NCBI RefSeq assembly: GCF_001507545.1
Contig: NZ_LQBP01000003.1
Location: forward strand, 124,001 to 188,000
Direction: 5' to 3'
DNA length: 64,000 nt
DNA from: Ruegeria profundi
GTDB lineage: Bacteria; Pseudomonadota; Alphaproteobacteria; Rhodobacterales; Rhodobacteraceae
Shown here: positions 59,343-64,000 of the stretch, one piece after another
Layout: every line of letters begins with the position of its first letter
How positions within the stretch are numbered: position 1 is the first letter of the stretch
The notes under the pieces: model-generated
Told to the model about the DNA's origin: nothing
What the model saw: the letters and a program-made list of their open reading frames with translations, nothing else
Databases searched by the model: none
Program-made: the position numbers and the translations under genes

Positions 59343-59903
59343 TCAGCCCGTGCGTCGGGCCAATGAAGGCCAGCTAAAGATCGCACGAGCCATTGCGTGA
59401 TACTCTCCGGAAATCTCTTCTGCCACGCTGAGGGGGGTGGGCCATGGTGCCGTCAGTGTCGCCGCGACCTGCCCGGTGACAAGGCTTAACTCGGCATCGT
59501 GCTTGGCCGCAAGGCGTCGCATTTTTTGGTTGGTTGCAAGGCACAGCAAGTGAACCTCTCGAATACCGCGATTGCGGGCCGCAGTGATGATCCGCGACAA
59601 CAAGGCGTCGCCAATGCCTCGATCCTGCCATTCGGCTTCGACCGTAAAGGCGGCCTCGGCAATCTGGGTTTCTTTACCCGGTACCAGCCGCAGTTCTCCC
59701 ACGCCTCGCAGACAGGAATCAGGAAATGCGCCGAAAACCAGCGCGGAATTCTCAAAAATCCCGGCAAGATAGTCCTGCACAAAGGCGGTACTGACCTGCG
59801 TGCCGAACCGTGCTGCTAGCGTATCGCTGCCCAGACTGTTGAAATGGCTTTCTATCTTTGGGCGATCGTAAATTCTGAGACGTCGTATCGGAAGTTCATA
59901 CAT
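59343..59903 (-). CDS. GNAT family N-acetyltransferase
   Basis: A GNAT-fold acetyltransferase of 186 residues from the ATG at 59903. The acetyl-CoA motif is near residues 105-125 (WQDRGIGDALLSRII). The N-terminal part (YELPIRRLRIYDRPKIESHF) resembles the acetyltransferases that are fused to or stand beside protein acetyltransferases. A frame that is open for 61 more codons upstream contains hydrophobic, cysteine-rich sequence and is unlikely to be coding. The acceptor is unknown. Confidence 0.8.
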   Translation of the reverse strand: MYELPIRRLRIYDRPKIESHFNSLGSDTLAARFGTQVSTAFVQDYLAGIFENSALVFGAFPDSCLRGVGELRLVPGKETQIAEAAFTVEAEWQDRGIGDALLSRIITAARNRGIREVHLLCLATNQKMRRLAAKHDAELSLVTGQVAATLTAPWPTPLSVAEEISGEYHAMARAIFSWPSLARRTG

Positions 59904-60089
59904 GGCCTGGCCTTTGCTTGAACAGCGCGTGACAAACCGATCACGGTACGCCCATTCATAACATCTTTCTGCGATGCAGCATAGCACAGGCAGTGTGATC
60001 GCTGCAGCAAAATGGGGCAGTGAGGCGTATGTGCAAAAAAAATGAGCCAGGGGTTTTCCCGGCTCATTAATTCGCAAATTATTCAAAAA

Positions 60090-61733
60090 TTAACCGGCTG
60101 CGCGCTCGTCATCTGGGCGGAACCCAATCTCGGTCGACGCGGCAAAGCGCCCCCCGCCGGCCTTTTCGATTTTGCCATCACGCAGCAATTGCCCGAAGGA
60201 ACGCAGGCTTTCTTCGCGATTGAAGTTATCCTGCTTCAACGAGCGGATTTTGTTCATCAGTTGTGGGCGCGAAAACTGCTCCTGTCCTTCGATAAAGGAA
60301 AGATAAGCTGCGGCAGCCTCTAACAGGTCGGGCAGGGACTGCGCGCCCTGTTCCTCGGCGAATTGCGCAAAGCCACCTTCTTCGGTTGCCTCGTCTTCGG
60401 ATTCGGATTTTACGCGACGGGGGGTAACCGGCCCACTTTCACCGGATTGGTTGTCGATCCGCTGTTCCGCGACCAGTTTCAGTGGGGCAGAGGCATCGCT
60501 GCTTGGGCGTTTGCTTGTGACCTGAATTTCCGGACGGCGAGGGCTGACGACCGATGACAGGTCACCGCGATACCCCTGTTCATCGCTTTTCTGAACCTTG
60601 GTCCCTGCTTCACCTCGCTCAGCCTCGGTTGCTGCCACGGCCGCGCGCAGGTGCGTGTAAGCCTCACGCTGATTGGTGGTGTCGGGATCGTTCAGCTGTT
60701 CACCGGCTTTGTCCATAAGGCGTGACACATCCCGATCCAAGTCAGCGTCCTCGGTAGCAGACATGGATGAGCGTTTCGCCAGAACAGCTTCTACACTGGC
60801 AATCTCCTCCAATAGGTCAATCTCATCCTCTTCGGTTAGGACACCGTTACTGACTGCGGCTGTGATTTCCTCCTCATGCTCGCTGTCGGTGAGGATATTT
60901 GGTTCTTCGTCAGCTTCTGGTTCGTCTTCTTCGGATTCCTCGAGGTCCGAGAACAACGCGTTGGACGCAACGGTTGATTCTTCGGCCTCATCTTCCGTAG
61001 CGGTGTCCGCAACCTCGTGTTCCGAGTCTTCGGGTTCGCTTTTCAAAACCGCGGCTTCGGGTTCTTCGGGTTCTTCGGTTTCCTGCGTTTCCAGCTCGGA
61101 TTCGATTGGTTCTTGCAGTTCGTCCTTCAATTCATCCTGCACATCGCCGTGTGCCGTAACCGGCTCAGTGGTATCGGGTGTGCTGTCCAGATCTGCCGGC
61201 TCTAACGAACCAGCCGCAAACGCCGCAGCGACCGCATCCGAGGGACCCGCGCTTTTTACAAGGGTTGTCTCTTCATCCTCGGTGTAAATAACCGAGTTTT
61301 CCTCAGAATGCGAAACAACCGCCCGGATACGCTGCAACTTGGCGGCAATGCTGTCGGCGGCTGGTGCAGGGGTGTCATCGACTGCCTCGGCCTCGGGAGA
61401 GGTGGGCTGAGACGGCGGTGGTGTGTCGACAACGTTCAGACCCGGTGCGCTGGCGGCAGGTTGCGATGCATCGGGTTTTTCGGAGGCGCGGATCAAAAGG
61501 CCGGAATCGTTCTGACTGGCTTCGACCCTGCGGGATATGTCGCGCTGAGCGATCCGTGTCAGCATTTCGGCGTCGGGTTGCGGGGGTTCAGAACCAAAGT
61601 AACGATCATCCGCCGCGAGGTCGCGAAAGTACTCGGCAATCGCTTTCATCGTCTCAAAGGAATCATCAAACCCTTCCAAAGTGCACGAGAAGGTTCCATA
61701 GGAAACGGTTAAGACCTTGTTATTCTGTACCAT
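60090..61733 (-). CDS. Long acidic protein with conserved ends, function unknown
   Basis: A 547-residue protein known in Rhodobacterales under misleading labels such as chemotaxis protein. The N-terminal 65 residues are conserved in kind (VSYGTFSCTLEGFDDSFETM). The middle, from about 100 to 350, is acidic, low-complexity and probably disordered (EETEEPEEPEAAVLKSEPED and the like). The C-terminal 100 residues have an ordered helical domain (FAQFAEEQGAQSLPDLLEAA, FSRPQLMNKIRSLKQDNF). No membrane segment or catalytic motif is seen. The ATG at 61733 fits an AAGGA ten bases upstream. Confidence 0.72.
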   Translation of the reverse strand: MVQNNKVLTVSYGTFSCTLEGFDDSFETMKAIAEYFRDLAADDRYFGSEPPQPDAEMLTRIAQRDISRRVEASQNDSGLLIRASEKPDASQPAASAPGLNVVDTPPPSQPTSPEAEAVDDTPAPAADSIAAKLQRIRAVVSHSEENSVIYTEDEETTLVKSAGPSDAVAAAFAAGSLEPADLDSTPDTTEPVTAHGDVQDELKDELQEPIESELETQETEEPEEPEAAVLKSEPEDSEHEVADTATEDEAEESTVASNALFSDLEESEEDEPEADEEPNILTDSEHEEEITAAVSNGVLTEEDEIDLLEEIASVEAVLAKRSSMSATEDADLDRDVSRLMDKAGEQLNDPDTTNQREAYTHLRAAVAATEAERGEAGTKVQKSDEQGYRGDLSSVVSPRRPEIQVTSKRPSSDASAPLKLVAEQRIDNQSGESGPVTPRRVKSESEDEATEEGGFAQFAEEQGAQSLPDLLEAAAAYLSFIEGQEQFSRPQLMNKIRSLKQDNFNREESLRSFGQLLRDGKIEKAGGGRFAASTEIGFRPDDERAAG

Positions 61734-61855
61734 CAGACGCACGTCCTTTACAAACTACGAGAGCCACTATAGCCGACAGCGGGCACATTAATGGCTCGGA
61801 ACTCTCTGCATGAACCTATCATTTTGTGGTCTCAATGTGTCCAAATCCGGGAAAA

Positions 61856-62563
61856 ATGATCAATCTTACGAAAAATAAGCCGATTGTGCGGTCTGACGAG
61901 CCAATCGCGCTGATTGGTGGCGGTCAACTGGGACCTGATGACTTAAATCTGACGCTGATTCGCGTCAACACTGTCGTGGCAGCCGATCGTGGCGCGGTGC
62001 CGGTGATGGATTCGGGTCTCATGCCGGATGCGGTTATCGGTGATTTTGATTCGCTTGATGGGGCCTATCGTGACCGTATTCCGGCAGACCGCCTGTTTCC
62101 GATCTCCGAGCAGGAAAGTACGGATTTTGACAAGACACTGCGCAATGTCGTAGCGCCGTTGGTTCTGGGCGTCGGGTTCTTGGGCGGCCGTTTGGATCAT
62201 CAGCTTGCGGTGCTGAACTCTCTGGTCCGCCTTCCAGACCGTCCTTGCATTTTGCTTGGTGAACGTGAGGTCGTGTTTCATGCGCCGCCGCGGATAGAGT
62301 TGAATCTGACACCGGGTGACGTCGTTTCACTGTTTCCGTTTCAGACTGTGACTGGCCGCAGTCGGGGTCTGGAATGGCCTATTGACGAGTTGGTGCTGGA
62401 ACCAACTGGCCGCGTTGGTACCTCAAACAGGGCGCTGGCAAAGGTAGAGCTGTCGGTCGATGCGCCCGGGCTTTTGATGATGGTACCGCGCGACGCTCTG
62501 GACGAGGTTATGCGGGCGTTTCTGTCGGGGCAGACCGGGCAATGGCCCGCTCGCGCAGAATGA
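61856..62563 (+). CDS. Thiamine diphosphokinase
   Basis: Thiamine pyrophosphokinase, 235 residues, which transfers pyrophosphate from ATP to thiamine. The active-site stretches are VVAADRGAVPVMDSG near 40-54, DAVIGDFDSLD near 58-68 and STDFDKTLRN near 87-96; GFLGGRLDHQLAVLN near 107-121 follows. The ATG at 61856 is chosen over a GTG ten codons earlier. No TPP riboswitch is seen upstream. Its last 56 bp overlap the end of the EamA transporter gene on the other strand. Confidence 0.9.
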   Translation: MINLTKNKPIVRSDEPIALIGGGQLGPDDLNLTLIRVNTVVAADRGAVPVMDSGLMPDAVIGDFDSLDGAYRDRIPADRLFPISEQESTDFDKTLRNVVAPLVLGVGFLGGRLDHQLAVLNSLVRLPDRPCILLGEREVVFHAPPRIELNLTPGDVVSLFPFQTVTGRSRGLEWPIDELVLEPTGRVGTSNRALAKVELSVDAPGLLMMVPRDALDEVMRAFLSGQTGQWPARAE

Positions 62564-63422
62564 CATACAGCCCGGCGGTCACGGTGATTCCAATACCTAT
62601 AGCGGCGAGCCCGTCGGGCAGGTCGTGAAAGATCAGCCAGCCGAACAGGGTGGCCACGGGGATTTCCAGATACTGCATCGGCGCCAACGTGGCAGAGGGC
62701 GCGTAGCGCAGCGACCATGTCATCAGCAGATGTGCTAACGTACCCAGAAGACCAATTGCACACAGTAGGAAATAGCTGTCGGGGTGGGGCGCACTCAGGG
62801 ATATAGCCCATGTGTCGCTAAACGAGCCAACCAACAAGACCGGCAACATCAGCACGGTTGCAATGACACCTGATACGGCCTGTAAGGCAATCGGGTCGGT
62901 CTCTTTTGCGATCTGGCGTGTGACCAGCATGAACAAGGCAAACACAAGCGCAACAACCAACGGTAAAAGGGCTGCAATACCCACCTCTGCAAAGCTGGGC
63001 TGGATGACCAGAAGCGTGCCGGAGAATCCTACGACGCAGGCGATCAGACGGCGCAGCCCAACCTCTTCGCCCAAAACGTATTTGCCAAGGATCAGCATTA
63101 TGAAAGGCATTACGAAGGCGATGGCGATGGCATCGGCCAGCGGCAGGAAAAGCAATGCACTGAACATGGCGGAAATACCGATGATGTGCAGCACGGTACG
63201 AATGAAAGTGAGTCGTAATATTCGCCCGCGCATACGCCAATTGCGCCCGGTCAAAGCGACGAGGGGGATTAGTACCAGAGCCTGAACGGCAAAGCGGACG
63301 AAAACCAGCATGCCGATAGGAGTCGTCTCGCCCAAAAGCTTTGCCATTGCATCGCCGAGCGGTGCGAGGATGCAGAAGCCAAGCATCAAGGAGATACCAA
63401 AAACGGGACGATCCTGTGTCAT
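62508..63422 (-). CDS. EamA/DMT family transporter
   Basis: A membrane protein of the drug/metabolite transporter superfamily (two EamA repeats), 304 residues with about ten helices. The first repeat runs from residue 5 to about 140 and the second from about 150 to 290 (ALFMLVTRQIAKETD, PSATLAPMQYLEIPVATLFGWL). The substrate is unknown. The ATG at 63422 gives MTQDRPVFGISLM, a good first helix; a frame open for 32 more codons is not membrane-like. Confidence 0.88.
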   Translation of the reverse strand: MTQDRPVFGISLMLGFCILAPLGDAMAKLLGETTPIGMLVFVRFAVQALVLIPLVALTGRNWRMRGRILRLTFIRTVLHIIGISAMFSALLFLPLADAIAIAFVMPFIMLILGKYVLGEEVGLRRLIACVVGFSGTLLVIQPSFAEVGIAALLPLVVALVFALFMLVTRQIAKETDPIALQAVSGVIATVLMLPVLLVGSFSDTWAISLSAPHPDSYFLLCAIGLLGTLAHLLMTWSLRYAPSATLAPMQYLEIPVATLFGWLIFHDLPDGLAAIGIGITVTAGLYVILRERAIARSAPTETPA

Positions 63423-63634
63423 GGTCGCGACGCTAAGCCTTTTGTCTGTCGGTGGAAAGTGGTCAGACGCTCGCGAGCCCGGGCAGCCTCCATAGGGCAG
63501 GGCGTCGCCTGACACCAATCAATTCACCTGTTGCGCAAGCGCCGGATTCAAAATCAGTCACCCCTGCATGCAGCTCGAAACTGGATGAGAATGACTAACA
63601 TGCGCGGGAAATTCTTCACGAATGCCTTCTAGCG

Positions 63635-64000
63635 TCAGCAATTGGGTACATTCACCGCAAGACCGCCCAGAGACGTCTCTTTGTACTTCTCATTCATATC
63701 TTGCCCGGTTTGCCGCATGGTTTCGATCGCCGCGTCCAGGGGCACAAAATGCTGACCATCGCCACGCAGCGCCAGTGAAGCGGCCGAAACAGCCTTGATT
63801 GCGCCCAGCCCGTTACGCTCAATGCACGGCACCTGAACCAATCCGGCAACCGGATCGCAGGTCATTCCCAGATGATGTTCAAGCGCGATCTCTGCGGCAT
63901 TCTCAACCTGTTCCGGGGTGCCGCCCATCACGGCACAAAGTCCTGCCGCAGCCATGGCCGATGCACTGCCAACCTCGGCCTGACATCCGGCTTCTGCGCC
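63635..64000 (-). CDS. sdaA: L-serine dehydratase, C-terminal part (cut by window end)
   Basis: The last 121 residues of an iron-sulphur L-serine ammonia-lyase, which converts serine to pyruvate and ammonia. The frame is open to the window edge. The cluster-binding region has [18 protein letters not shown] and the protein ends NVPNC, with the C-terminal cysteine that acts as an iron ligand in studied enzymes of this family. The start of the gene lies beyond the window. Confidence 0.93.
   Translation of the reverse strand, partial: GAEAGCQAEVGSASAMAAAGLCAVMGGTPEQVENAAEIALEHHLGMTCDPVAGLVQVPCIERNGLGAIKAVSAASLALRGDGQHFVPLDAAIETMRQTGQDMNEKYKETSLGGLAVNVPNC

Noticed and set aside
61743..61855. TPP riboswitch before the thiamine diphosphokinase
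   Set aside because: No CUGAGA or similar conserved TPP aptamer motif is seen.
1..64000. CRISPR arrays, insertion sequences, integrases or prophage genes
   Set aside because: No short regularly spaced repeats, transposase motifs or phage structural genes were found in the window.

Overview
The window is a stretch of an alphaproteobacterial chromosome, most likely from the Roseobacter group of the Rhodobacterales. The signs are family-level sequence character throughout, a glycerol ABC transporter of the rhizobial GlpSTPQUV type, a tRNA-His without an encoded G-1 and with A73, an alphaproteobacterial SOS box (GTTC-N7-GTTC) in front of mmcB, and local gene orders such as hom-glpX-recJ and nrdR-ribD...ribE-ribB-ribH-nusB. 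No insertion sequence, integrase, phage gene or CRISPR array was seen. Genus and species cannot be fixed from the sequence alone.

Layout. 0.1-1.6 kb: a blaI/blaR1-like repressor and M56 protease pair. 1.65-7.7 kb: a glycerol ABC transporter operon (glpV-S-T-P-Q-U, minus strand). 7.9-15.3 kb: a complete V-type ATPase operon (B-D-I-K-E-DUF2764-A, plus strand), ending 12 bp from two identical tRNA-Glu genes. 15.6-19.8 kb: recJ, glpX, hom. 19.9-22.4 kb: a small lipoprotein, a TetR regulator, a pirin and a small membrane protein. 22.3-25.2 kb: three Tad/TadG-type pseudopilus or surface genes. 25.5-31.5 kb: glutamate dehydrogenase, a small exported protein, dnaG and rpoD with a terminator. 31.7-33.8 kb: an AraC regulator, a small secreted protein and yjbQ. 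33.9-43.0 kb: nrdR and the riboflavin genes ribD, ribE, ribB(A), ribH and nusB, interrupted by a three-gene capsule export operon (kpsS, kpsD-like, kpsC) on the other strand. 43.4-44.0 kb: a 671-bp stretch without a convincing gene but with a foldable RNA-like segment, then the SOS gene mmcB. 45.3 kb: tRNA-His. 45.5-48.7 kb: an amino-acid ABC transporter operon. 48.9-50.5 kb: an unusual TerB-TerB-PhnD-like operon. 50.6-57.2 kb: a PEP mutase/isocitrate lyase family enzyme, pyrG, secG, a cobalt-type nitrile hydratase operon, purA and a DUF2842 gene. 57.4-64 kb: an adenylate cyclase with TPRs, a GNAT protein, a long acidic protein of unknown role, thiamine pyrophosphokinase, an EamA transporter and the 3' end of sdaA.

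Most genes are housekeeping: DNA replication and transcription (dnaG, rpoD, nusB, nrdR), vitamins (riboflavin, thiamine), nucleotides (pyrG, purA) and central carbon and amino-acid metabolism (glpX, hom, gdh, sdaA). The accessory layer is what stands out: the V-ATPase operon, whose gene order is an exact circular permutation of the chlamydial/spirochaetal one; a GlpS/GlpT ATPase pair whose motif losses are complementary, so that only one of the two ATP sites looks canonical; and the amino-acid transporter, in which a permease appears to start at ATT behind a strong ribosome-binding site and a perfect 10-bp stem-loop that follows the binding-protein gene. The RibBA protein has lost the zinc cysteines of GTP cyclohydrolase II, so a separate RibA should exist elsewhere. 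These points are read from sequence; no search or folding program was run.
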